NCBI GenBank assembly: GCA_009731375.1
Contig: BJOX01000355.1
Location: 313,397 to 377,396 of the forward strand
DNA length: 64,000 bases
Direction of reading: 5' to 3'
Origin: Paulinella micropora
Lineage: Eukaryota; Cercozoa; Imbricatea; Euglyphida
Shown here piece by piece: positions 20,601 to 31,150 of this stretch. Numbering within the stretch: the first letter of the stretch is position 1; every line of letters begins with the position of its first letter. The notes under the pieces were generated by a model that did no database searches, was not told the origin of the DNA, and saw only the letters and a program-made list of their open reading frames with translations. The position numbers were made by a program, and so were the translations under genes.

Positions 20601-22292
20601 CACTTGCTTGAAGGAGGCGGACTTCTTGGCCCGAGTTGCCTTCCGAATTTGCTTGCGGAGCCGTAGCCAATTCAGACGGGCTTCCGCATTCGATTCATCC
20701 CTCCTGTATGCTGCGTAGGCCTCCCGGCGCTGCTGAATGAGCTCCTTTAGCTCCCCGTCGAACCAATTGTTGGTGAAACGGGGTCGTATACATCTGGAGC
20801 CAAGGACCCGGTGCGCCGCCATTCGGAAGGACTGCGCCACTCGCTCGGTGACGTCATCTACCACCCGTTGGCTGTCGGCACCACCCGATAGGTCAAGCTC
20901 AGGCAGCTGATGCACTCCAAGCTTCTGTAGGCAATGCTGGAATACGTCATCGAACTTGTCGCGTAGATAATCCAGCGCTTGCTTCGCAGCGTGATCATTA
21001 CCCGAGACACCAGCACCAATAAGCTTATCAACACGAAAGGACCTGTAAGGTTTCGCAGCCCGCTTTGGCCGGCGCTGGCCGCTCCACGTCAGTTCGGCCC
21101 ATACTGCCTTGTGGTCCGTATCAAGATCATCTTCGCATACTCCGAACTTTGCTCCAGATGCCAAGCCAGGCGACGCGCAGATGTAATCGAGGAGGTGCTT
21201 GCCTGTGCCCATGCCGCGCTGCTCACGCCGGGACCACCAGTAGGACCCTTCCACTGGGCACGAGAAGCCGCTCAGATTTCGCAGGCCCGTAGCGACGAGG
21301 ACAGCCGCGAGTCTCTTGCCGTTCTCCGAACGTACCGGTGCTCCCTTATCAATTTTCATCGACCTCCCCGTACTGACCGACGATGCCCTCCTCTTTTCGA
21401 CTGCATGCCGGCCCGAGCTTCGCGTTGACATCGTGACCATAAGGCCTTTGGCTCCAAAAAAAGCTATAGCTGCCTGCCAGGCCGCATACGCCTCTGACGA
21501 CTCTTCTTCCTGCGTTTCCTGGGGAAAGTAGCCGTTGCCCACATAGATATCCTGAGCGCCGGTAACACCCGAGGCGATACGCAGCCACACTTGCTGCCGG
21601 TGGTCGACGGGGGCTGACACCAGGTTACAATACGGACCAAGGAAGTTAGCCACCGCGAATAGAACCCCACCCTTGCAGCGATTTTCTCGCTGACCTCCGC
21701 AGGTTTTCCAAAAATGGAATCCATCCAGGCTGCATTTGGAAAGTTGCTTCTTGCCCATGCGGTGCTCCTGGGTCCCGATGACTAGCCAGCCCTTGTGCTT
21801 GTAGAATGATGCCCATTCCGCCGTGCCAACGTTGTCGTATCCCGTTTTACCCTGCCAGTTGTGACTCGCGACGAGTAGCTTGAAGCCGTTATCGAACTGC
21901 TTGGAGCGGTGCTTCCTGGCTCGTTTCCGGACCCGACGGCCGCGCTTGGCATCCGCCCCCATGCTGCCCCCCTCTGCAGGTGCTTGCGCAGGTTGGTCCC
22001 CCACTGCACTGGCCGCCGAAGGCAGGGGCACCGCCTGCACATCAACACACTCAGACACACCCTCAGGTGCATCGGCAGCCGATTCCGAAGACACCACCTG
22101 CACATCATCAACACGTTCTTCATGCAGAGGCAAGACGCGATATCCTGTCGCAGCTTCCTCCTTCCGGACTGCCGCTTCCCCACGCAAATGGATGCGAATA
22201 AGCCTTCGGGCACGTTCCCTGTCCCTGAACCTGCGCCCAAGGGCCACATTGACCCCTCTGCCGAAGAATTTGAGATGTTTGAGTTGCTGCAA
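17697..22292 (-). CDS. LINE polyprotein: endonuclease, reverse transcriptase, zinc finger
   Basis: A 1,527-codon minus-strand frame (stop at 17709) plus the 3' end to the ATT tail at 17697. Codon 1 is TTG beside the AAC array and the first ATG is residue 111 (21962), so the true start is uncertain. Residues about 135-405 are an APE-type endonuclease/exonuclease/phosphatase domain with Asn145 (SHNW), Glu176 (TQEHR) and a TDH motif ending at His394. Residues about 700-1,000 are a reverse transcriptase with GFRPGRRTTDQVF, GVQQGSPLSPTLFN and catalytic YADD at 935-938. Near residue 1,275 lies C-x2-C-x9-H-x4-C. Between about 21,340 and 21,450 the coding frame slips: the expected DVNAKLG motif is in another frame, so the catalytic D-x-N is lost here. 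Confidence 0.88.
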
Positions 22293-23916
22293 CGCCGTCT
22301 GTTGTTGTTGGTTTGTTGTTGTTGTTGTTGTTTTTGTTGTTGTTGTTGTTTGTTATTGTTGTTGTTGTTGTTGTTGCTGTCGTTGCTGTTGTTGTTGTCG
22401 TTGTTGTTGTTCTTGTTTTGGTTTTTTGTGTTGTTGTTATTGTTATTGTTATTGTTGTTATTGTCGTTGTTGTTGTTGTTGTTGTTGTTGTTGTCATTGT
22501 CGTTGTCGTTGTCGTTGTTGTTGTCGTCCTGCTGCTGTTGCTGCTGCAGCTGCAGCTGTTGTTATTGTTATTGTTGTTGTTGTTGTTATCGTCGTTGTTG
22601 TTGTTCTTGCTGCTGTTGTTGTCGTTGTTGTCGTTGTTGTTGTTGTTGTCATTTTTACTGTTGATGTTGCTGCTGCTGTTGTTGTTGTTGTTGTCGTCGT
22701 CGTCGTCGTTGTTGTTGTTGTTGTTGTTGTTGCTGCTGTTGCTGTTATTGTTTGTTGTTTGTTGTTGTTGTTGTGGTGGTTGTTGTTGTTGTTGATTATG
22801 ATGTTGATTATGATGATGCTGTTGTTGCTGTTGTTGCTGTTGTTGCTGTTGTTGTCGTCATCGTCTTCATCGTTGTTTGCTGTCAATAATACTGATTAGC
22901 ACAGCAAATATGATCTAAGTTTGAGTGAAAGTTAAGGTGAACTTAAAGTGAACGATGCGCAAGTATGTGTATTCACTATGAAGATGTATATAGTGTCCAT
23001 GACTATATAATGTACTAATATAGTAAGGAACGTATGTATGCATGCATGAAATCAAGTTGTATAGAATCATCCTGAAGGGAACATATGAAATAGGAGCGAT
23101 GGTGATATGTATATAATAAGGTTTCAGGAGCTTATGTACCGAAACAAGTAAGTATATACCATGGCTGATAGCGAGAGACAGGGTGGTGACAGGAGATATG
23201 TGGAGAAAAGGACAAGAGAAGTGTAAACATTGTGTGAATCAGTAAGCGACGGTGGGTATAATAAGGAGAAACTCATAAAGTGGCAAAGGCAAGTAAGAGA
23301 GTAATATAGAAGTGAGATACAATATAGGAGACTTTAGCTTCCTGTAACAAAGACATTAAGGAGGGCTTTTGCGTGTGGTAGAAGCCACCAGCGGAGAGTT
23401 GTAGTTATCGATGGCTTCCAAAGGCGATGCCTTTATGCATGCTGTGAGCGTTTCTTCTTGCAACTTGCTCCGCAGACATAGCACCTAGGGTTAGCATGGA
23501 CATCATGCACCAGTGCATGAGCCAGTGAATCATAGCAGGAACACCCGTAACTGCAGCTGCATAATACATTTCGCCCTGGGCAAGTATCGTAGCGCTTCTG
23601 GACCAATAGCTCCATTAGGTTCCAAGATGCAGCAAACGAGCACAATTCCGTATTGAGACGCTAGTTGAGACAGTGATGCTTTTCGATTATCTCCTTTTGC
23701 TTCCCACCAAACAGGGGAGATGCGGCAGCTAAGCGGACACATTCTGATAATAGTAACATTAATAATAATAATAATAGTAATAGTGCTTCTCTGTCAATGG
23801 CTGATGCATTTCTGCACATGCGCCTCCATCGTCTCACCCGTGAGGGGAGTACGAAGAATTGACGATAAGCTCTAATGACACCCCCGCAAGGGCAGTTCCA
23901 ACACTTCCAGACGGGC
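22290..23916. repeat. Direct repeat, copy 2; contains LINE 5' region and GTT/AAC array
   Basis: The GTT array (22,296-22,880) directly abuts the LINE frame; the unique part 22,885-23,757 would be the LINE leader on the minus strand. From 22,885 it repeats 16,080-17,100 at offset 6,805, and it runs into the N gap within a SINE. Confidence 0.85.
23782..23916 (-). mobile_element. SINE copy D, cut by gap
   Basis: The 3' part of a SINE identical to copy A at offset 6,805; its head is lost in the gap. Confidence 0.75.
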
Positions 23917-24642
23917 NNNNNNNNNNNNNNNNNNNNNNNNNNNNNNNNNNNNNNNNNNNNNNNNNNNNNNNNNNNNNNNNNNNNNNNNNNNNNNNNNNNN
24001 NNNNNNNNNNNNNNNNNNNNNNNNNNNNNNNNNNNNNNNNNNNNNNNNNNNNNNNNNNNNNNNNNNNNNNNNNNNNNNNNNNNNNNNNNNNNNNNNNNNN
24101 NNNNNNNNNNNNNNNNNNNNNNNNNNNNNNNNNNNNNNNNNNNNNNNNNNNNNNNNNNNNNNNNNNNNNNNNNNNNNNNNNNNNNNNNNNNNNNNNNNNN
24201 NNNNNNNNNNNNNNNNNNNNNNNNNNNNNNNNNNNNNNNNNNNNNNNNNNNNNNNNNNNNNNNNNNNNNNNNNNNNNNNNNNNNNNNNNNNNNNNNNNNN
24301 NNNNNNNNNNNNNNNNNNNNNNNNNNNNNNNNNNNNNNNNNNNNNNNNNNNNNNNNNNNNNNNNNNNNNNNNNNNNNNNNNNNNNNNNNNNNNNNNNNNN
24401 NNNNNNNNNNNNNNNNNNNNNNNNNNNNNNNNNNNNNNNNNNNNNNNNNNNNNNNNNNNNNNNNNNNNNNNNNNNNNNNNNNNNNNNNNNNNNNNNNNNN
24501 NNNNNNNNNNNNNNNNNNNNNNNNNNNNNNNNNNNNNNNNNNNNNNNNNNNNNNNNNNNNNNNNNNNNNNNNNNNNNNNNNNNNNNNNNNNNNNNNNNNN
24601 NNNNNNNNNNNNNNNNNNNNNNNNNNNNNNNNNNNNNNNNNN
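23917..24642. other. Assembly gap (726 N)
   Basis: Run of N between two SINE parts. SINE/ATT repeats probably caused the break. Confidence 0.98.
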
Positions 24643-24807
24643 CCGCAAGGGCAGTTCCGACACTTCCAGACGGACCGGTATGTTCAATGAAAATACTGGT
24701 CCAGACGGAGCGGTATGTTCAATGAAAATACTGGTGGCACCGACGGGAATCGAACTGGCGACAGGGCCCAAATGGTAGAACTTGACCACTGGGCTATCAC
24801 GGTGTCC
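24643..24807 (-). mobile_element. SINE copy E, partial, with internal 37-bp duplication
   Basis: Head with A and B boxes and part of the body. The segment with GGTATGTTCAATGAAAATAC is present twice in tandem, as in copy F at 33,991. It is followed by (AAT)n at 24,808-24,851. Confidence 0.75.
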
Positions 24808-24851
<44 letters not shown>

Positions 24852-24852
<1 letters not shown>

Positions 24853-24908
24853 GTGTATCTCCTGCCAATTGCTGAGGCAAAAGGCCATGTGCATCCAGTC
24901 CTCCATTC
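24852..24908 (-). mobile_element. Diverged SINE/LINE-type tail
   Basis: On the minus strand this reads GGAATGGAGG, then GCACATGG, then CAGCAATTG and ends ACACT before the ATT tract: the same order of blocks as the SINE and LINE 3' ends. Probably a tail from another family member. Confidence 0.45.
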
Positions 24909-25210
24909 CATAAGGAAAGTCTCCACACCAATCGGTGGAATAAAGGAAGTGACGGCATAGAACATTACTCTAGGAGCAATAATAATAATAATAATAGTAA
25001 TAGTAATAATAATAATAGTTTTGTAGATTGCGCATCGACATTTTCCAAGCTTGCTGTAAAAATCTTTTCGAACAATTCTGATTGCACTCTCTAGGCAAAC
25101 TCGCCACAAGAAGAGTAGTGAAAGGAGGCTATTGTCAAACGGAATACCGTGCAGGTGCTGATCTGCAGTTTGGGCAGAAACACTGAGGTCTGTCTCCGTG
25201 GCGTGGAGGC

Positions 25211-25276
25211 ATGAGCTTCTTCTGCTACAACTGCGGAGCCGACGGTGGACATCATCCTCGCGATTGCCCCTTCCGG
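25211..25276 (+). CDS. Possible exon with CCHC-like zinc knuckle
   Basis: ATG 25211 opens MSFFCYNCGADGGHHPRDCP, a C-x2-C-x5-H-x4-C knuckle, followed by a possible splice donor (CCGG|GTAAAC). The frame stays open to 25,510 but loses character after the knuckle. It could be a host exon or a gag remnant. Weak call. Confidence 0.3.
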
Positions 25277-25519
25277 GTAAACTTTTTACCAGTATCTTCC
25301 AAACTGCTTTCTCTGTCCACTATGGCATGCTACAGGACACCAAGACGACCGAAGGAGAGAAGACAAACAACTGGATCTGGACTAACATCTTCAAGCTATG
25401 CAAAAAACTCGACTCTGCACTTCCCGGTGGGAAAGGATAAAGTGACTCAGTGCGTTGTTCTTTTCTCTGGTGAAAACCCATTTTACAATACGTCAAAACC
25501 GTCACATTAAGCCTGCAAC

Positions 25520-26990
25520 TTAGCATGGACTACAAAAGAAGTTCGTAGGAGAACAATATTGAAGTCTTGATGCTGTCATAGGATGTGGAAGGATGTCGCT
25601 TGTAGAATGCTCACTCGGGTAATATTAACATATGGTTTATGGACATACATATGTGTGGATGTTTGTATATATTGTACTTGTTTAATCAAATTTCAAACAG
25701 TATGCAAAATGCGTAAAATGTGAATTATTATAAGCTCACCTACACCTATAGCTAGTGTGCTTAGAATACATGTCGAGTATAACGTTGCTAGCTATAAACT
25801 TCAGATGCCTTTTTTTTTACGCAACACTTTTAATAATACCATGCGCTTGTAGGAATGAGTGGGAAGCGTAAGAGTAAAATGGAAGTGGTACCAAGAGATA
25901 CAAAAGTGAAAAAGTGAAGTGTAAAAATATATTTATATTAAAAAAGAAAAAAAGAAAAAGGGGAAGAACTAAAAAGAAAGAAAAGCAGGAAGAAAGATAG
26001 GAAAGATAAAAAGGAGGGGGTAAATAGGGAAGGAAACAAGAGAAAAAAATGTCGAAGAGAACAACGAGAAGGAAGATGGGAAATGGAGGGCAGAAAAACC
26101 AAGAAAGGAAAGGAAGGTGCTGAACATAAAATAACGAGGGAAGAAGTGGAACAACAGTGAAGACAACAAGGAAAAAGAGGGCAGGCACAGAGAGAAAAGA
26201 AAATGTCAGGCGACAGGCAGACGAACGAAAGGGAGTGGAGCATAAAATGATAAAATATAGGAACTGTACAATACATCCAGCACCACGGAAAGAGAAGGCA
26301 GTGAAGGGTCAAATAAAATTTAAAGTCATTGGTAAAGACACCACAATTGCATGCTAATTATTGCTCTGTCATGACGAATTGATTCAACCGCTCGGGAAGT
26401 ACTAGGCACGTCTCCAGAAGAGAGAGAAGGTCGAGCCGATCGGGATCTCGAGGACATGATACTGTTCCCTCTGCTGAGGCTGATAGTTGTATTAACACTA
26501 CTACGTCCACCAGCTAATCCTGTGATAGTACTGTATTAATAAAGCAGATGTTGTAGAGCCTTTCTGTTGACAGACCTGACTGCATATTGTTACAGTGACT
26601 CAATATTTAATAACATAACGACATGAAGAATGAGGAATACATAATGTAGAAAGGACTCCGTATTCTCCAAACGAAGGATAACAGACAGACCGGAACATAG
26701 AGTAATGCCATTATACACCGGTTGGGCAGGCATAATCCCCTCTCCCCCCCAAGCGTGCCCTGAGCCTCGTCAGGGTGTGCGGCCTGAGAACTTGAGTCGA
26801 GTTTAGAGCAGCAGTACCAAACCGGGATACAATAAAATGTGAAAATTATTAATATCTCGAGTGATGGTCTGTGACTAGATAACTTCCCTCAGTGATGAAA
26901 TTGCACACCCCGAGCTATCCTGCATTCACTCATCGTCCCCCCCCACCTAGAGTGAGTCTTATACTACCACGGTCATTTATTGATAAATTC
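25520..26990. other. Stretch without recognisable genes
   Basis: AT-rich to about 25,800, purine-rich and low complexity from about 25,850 to 26,300, then mixed sequence with short C-runs. I see no coding domain, RNA gene or transposon end before the LTR at 26,991. Confidence 0.5.
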
Positions 26991-27215
26991 TGTTGGAATC
27001 ATAGTATATGTTAGACCTACAAGTTAATATATTAATTAAGTTAGACAGTACGGCCCAGCATATGTAATGCGTGTTCAAGTGTAAGAGCAATTACTTGTGT
27101 CCAGCCTAACTCGTACCCGCTCTTTGTCTTGGCGCGTTCTTCTAATAAAGTTTGAACTGCAGGCGATAGTATTAAGTACTTAGCTTTGACTCCGGATTAT
27201 TAAGGTAGTCTAACA
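26991..27215 (+). mobile_element. Probable 5' LTR of copia-2
   Basis: It starts TGTTGGAATC and ends GTCTAACA, giving TG...CA ends with TGTT/AACA inversion, and holds a polyadenylation-like AATAAAG at about 27,148. It is followed at once by GGTTATGAAGCC (27216-27227), close to the initiator-Met-type primer site of copia-1. The matching 3' LTR is not in the window, so the call rests on architecture. Confidence 0.5.
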
Positions 27216-27227
27216 GGTTATGAAGCC
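27216..27227 (+). promoter_or_regulatory. Candidate primer binding site of copia-2
   Basis: GGTTATGAAGCC directly after the LTR end is complementary to the anticodon arm of initiator Met-tRNA with one extra base. Confidence 0.4.
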
Positions 27228-27371
27228 TTGAAGCGTGAACGTAGCGTTTGATAGACTTTATTCACCAATAGTTTTTTCAGCGTTTTTCAACTGTGGCGTG
27301 TGGAAGGCTACCACAGAACAAACGAAGTGGTGAAAGTGCAGTAGGCTGTCACCAAAAACAGGTGAACTGTT

Positions 27372-27689
27372 CGTTGGTAGTACAATTACGTTTTCCTTTT
27401 AGTGATTACTTTGTGACTGGTAAGTAATTTATCCGTATAGTTCTAGTCAATAATTGTAACGGACGTAACGGTCCATATTTGCATTCAGAATCGGACAATA
27501 ACCATTGTGTAATATTTACAGTCGTGCGGACTTTATTTCAGTTTCATTATTACCTTTGAGTTTGTCAGTTCTGCTATATACGTGCGGATTAAACGTGTCG
27601 ATTGGTATCGTGGCTTCTAACGGAGTCTCTCAGCAAACCGGCGTCTAAGGTATTAGGTCCGTGAGTGACCTGGTATTACCTAATCAACG
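27372..27689 (+). repeat. Copia-1 5' LTR
   Basis: From CGTTGGTAG to TAATCAACG, with CGTTG/CAACG terminal inversion. It matches 36,595-36,909 with a few substitutions and small indels. Confidence 0.93.
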
Positions 27690-27704
27690 GTTATGAGCCG
27701 CTGG
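27690..27704 (+). promoter_or_regulatory. Copia-1 primer binding site, half-tRNA-iMet type
   Basis: GTTATGAGCC immediately after the 5' LTR is complementary to the initiator Met-tRNA anticodon arm ending at about nt 39, the arrangement known for Drosophila copia, which primes from a tRNA-iMet 5' half. The gag ATG (27693) lies inside the site. Confidence 0.7.
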
Positions 27705-28950
27705 GGAAACGAATTTCGGCACCATGCGATCAGCATGAGACAATTGATGTCTCAAACTCCGGTATTTAGCGGAAATAAAAAGGATTTACAGAGTTGCTAT
27801 TACCAGATAGAGGAGTATGCCTACGGGACAAGCACAACACTCGGGGATATGTTTCATGATGCTTTCAAAGACCATAAAGCGGCAAGAACAAAGTATGGTT
27901 ATGATAGAGACAGGATGAGAAAAGCAGAAGAAATGGAAGAACCGAGAGAACCACACGAGGTGGACACACCGGAAGGATCAGAAGACGAAGAAGATGAAAC
28001 AGAGACACAACAAACACGACAACAGAGACAGAGAAGTAGCCAAACACCACAAGACTCGAAGACACAGCAAGAGAAACCTGCCAACTGGAAAGACCTCTCA
28101 AAGGAAGAGAAGAAAGCTTGGGAGGATAGGGCGAACAGAAAGAAGAAAAGACAGATGACAAGAACCAACAAGGATGTGTATTTGCTGAGGAAGAAAAGAT
28201 ACAGAGAAGAAATGCAGTACCTGCATCGCTGCAGGATGTTCCAACTTCTCGTAACAACAGCATTCTCGGAATCCAAGGTGGTTCAATTTCTGCGCAGTAA
28301 AAACGTTAATTGCCCGTTTGAGAAAGTCGGCATTGTCAAAGCAAAATACGGTAATCTAAGTGGTGTGGCGAGATACATAGAGGAGAAAGCATTTAAAGAG
28401 ATGAGACCGAGACCGACAGAGGATATGGATGAGTATCTAACACAACATCTACTGCAGAAGAACTGGCTAGAAGCTCTGAGAGGAAGCCATTTGAGCCAGA
28501 AGAAGCAGTAAATGGGTTGTTAGAGAAGCTAGCAGAGCATGAGGCCTATGGGCCCGCTTACCTCAACGATCATTATAGATTAGCAGCAGCGAGCAGGCCA
28601 ACACATGATGATATGGTAGAGTCGGCAAGAGAAATTTATGTGTTGTGGGAAGCGAAACAGAAGAGACTGAGAAAAGAACGTAGGAGAGAGAAAGAGAGGA
28701 AGAGATAGGGTAAGGGAGCGAATCTACTGTTTGAAGAGGGAGAGGGAGGAGAGAAGGGAGAAAAGGTAGAGAAGAACAAGAAATGGACTAAGAACGGGAA
28801 GGGCAAGGGCAAGGGCAACAAGAATGGTAGTGATAGTTCAGAGCAGGAATGGTGGCTGACAGCGACATGCTGTAACTGCTACCAGACTGGACACACAAAG
28901 CGTTTTTGCCCCAAACAGAAGTCAGGCCCCAAACGAACTAGTCCAAAGTC
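27693..28950 (+). pseudogene. Copia-1 gag with CCHC zinc knuckle
   Basis: ATG 27693 opens a 272-codon frame, followed by a second frame from 28,517. After further stops at 28,706 and beyond, the nucleocapsid knuckle CCNCYQTGHTKRFC (C-x2-C-x4-H-x4-C) appears at 28,868-28,909 in the frame of the second piece. The N-terminal third is probably the capsid region; the middle is rich in Glu, Lys and Arg. Gag would form the particle and bind the RNA. At least one frameshift and several stops separate the parts. Confidence 0.75.
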
Positions 28951-29590
28951 AGCTCACTCTAACTCCACAAAAGGAAAGCAAAGAGACAAGAGTGGCAAGT
29001 TTAAAAAGAAAGGAGCCAAAGGAATCACTCTTATGAGGGGAGAAGTAGGAGAGGAGGGTGAGGAGGAAGAAGGAGACACATCTGAAGGGGAAGACAGCTC
29101 AGAAGAAGAAGGGTATGGGTTAGTCATGATGGAGGGTGCAGAAGAAGCAATGGAGGGAAACATAGAAAGTGGGGAAAGCATAATTGCTCGAGGATAGTGA
29201 GCCCCCAAAGGAGCAAAGTGACAACAAACCCTTAGATCAACCCGCAAGAGCCCTTGGGGGGGGGTGGGGAGGGGGGGGGGGGGGGGGGNNNNNNNNNNTT
29301 GGCTCGAAACACACTCCGAGACAGACCCCACAACCCTCCACCTCGCACTCTCACTAGTGCTCAACACCCCGACACCTCTACAACAACCACTCCTGCCCTC
29401 ATAACATCACGAGACACACAACGTGTGCAACCCTCACCATTGCAACCAAAACCCTCGCAAGTGACAGAGAGAGAAACGGAAAAGTGAGAAACCAACACCC
29501 ACACCCCCTCAGAACTCAAGACAATCAAAGAACGAAACACCACGTCCCACTACACTCACTCCTAAGAGCCACACCACAGGCCCACTAACC
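28951..29590 (+). other. Low-complexity part of copia-1 with gap
   Basis: Acidic low-complexity coding remnants, then a G run ending in ten N (29289-29298), then Pro/Thr-rich sequence. No domain recognised. Confidence 0.5.
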
Positions 29591-31150
29591 ACTCGTTGTA
29601 CTGGGCTGAACTGGAAGGGAGAACAGTGTGGAGTTAAGTTTGGACAAGGGGGGAGTTGGGGCAAGGCGGGAGAGGCAGCAAAGAGGCTAGTGTATGCAGA
29701 CTTGTGTGGTTATCATGCCCGTCAAGACCCACTATTCCCTGACATTGACCTAGCACAAGACCCTTCACGTCGCCCACGCCCTTCCCGTGATTATCCATCT
29801 GAGAGTGAGATGATAAGCATACTGAGAGAGAGGGAGGGAAAGGGGGCGAGTGCACAGCAAATCTCGCAAAAAGATACTGCAAAACCCGTGAAGAAAAACT
29901 CGCTAAGTCCCGCAAATATCGGAGAAAAAGACAAGGAAAGTGTCGAAAAACCCGGTAAGAAAGGAGTTAGTAGTGCCAGATTCACGGAATGATGCTGTTT
30001 TGCCAGGAAATGAGGCAAGGACCGGCGGGACTAGAGCTGGAAAAGAGATGGCATTTGATGAGGCTGATGAGCGTGTATGAGGGACAAGTAAGGGCAAGTC
30101 TTGGCCACCATCGCTACTACCACAAGGTCCGTCTCCTTTGGATAGAGTAGGAGACAGTGTAGAGTCACAGACAGAGCAGACAAGCGAGACACACACACGC
30201 ATGAAACACCTGTGGGGAAGAGCAGTAAAAGAGGCACAGAACACGGAAAGGGAATAAGCTTTGAAGACTTAAAGAGAATAAGTGAACAGCTGAACAACCT
30301 GTGTGTTTTGGATGATGAAACGGGAGATGTTGTGATAATGACAAAGAAGGAAGGAGAGAGAGTAGCAGAGGCAGATGGACTGTTGACAGATGTGTTTTGG
30401 GCAGTGAACGAAGTATTTCTGAAGCATGCAGCAGGCACACCACAAATCACAAGAGAGACATTCATAGAGAAGAGAGCAGCAAGAACCACTCAGAGTGCAA
30501 AAGCTAAGGAAAGAGCTAAGTTGGAGTGTGAGTTCAGACACAGTGAAGGACATCCAAGACCTGAGAAGACGGAAATAGCTAGGTTGCTATATGCGTTAAC
30601 GAAGGGAGCAGAAAAGATAGTAGTGAAAGAGGGTTTGTGTTTCGACCCGGACGGCAAAGAGAACGAGTTTTACACAGAGCTGTTAGGAATAATAGACTAT
30701 GGAATACTCGACTTAGCTAAGAACCACGACAATCAATTTGCTCTTTTCATCGTACGATCGATGCCCCACCTTATGAAGATTTGGCATGAGGTAGAAGCGA
30801 GAGGGGTTACACTGAACGCACTTTTGCGGAAGTTACACTCAGGGATGCATACAAGTTCTTCAGTCCAGAACAGGCAGCAGCGAGAAAGAGGGAGTTTGAT
30901 AGGAAAAGACGGGAGATAGACAGACACTCAGACATGGAGGAGAATGATGAGTTTGACCCAGAGAACCTAGAACACTCCAGAACCTCCGAGGAGATGAGGT
31001 CAGGAATTCCCATAAGCTTTAAATCGTATTGCGAGGCACGAGAAGAGCTTGATTGGATGTACGAGCAGAGATTTGAGAAGAGGAGAAAGAACAAAGCCCA
31101 AGGGAAAAAGAGTGAGGAGGAGGATGAAGAGGAAGATCACAATCTCATGG
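29591..31150 (+). pseudogene. Copia-1 spacer: Cys/His motif and unknown domain before protease
   Basis: At 29,597-29,716, in one frame, C-x9-C and then CGYH form a compact Cys/His motif (CTGLNWKGEQC...LCGYH). The frame 30,212-30,919 encodes a helical domain with LLYALTKG, then NEFYTELLGIIDYG, then FIVRSMPHLMKIW. Both features recur in copia-2 at about 39,010-39,200 and 39,700-39,960 in the same order, so they are family features and not chance frames. Standard copia elements have no such region between gag and protease. The continuing frame 30,934-31,150 is acidic and charged and leads into the protease. Function unknown. Confidence 0.6.

Noticed and set aside
17779-21531. Several plus-strand frames of 70-255 codons opposite the LINE
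   Set aside because: They are antisense shadows of the GC-richer LINE coding strand and lack motifs.
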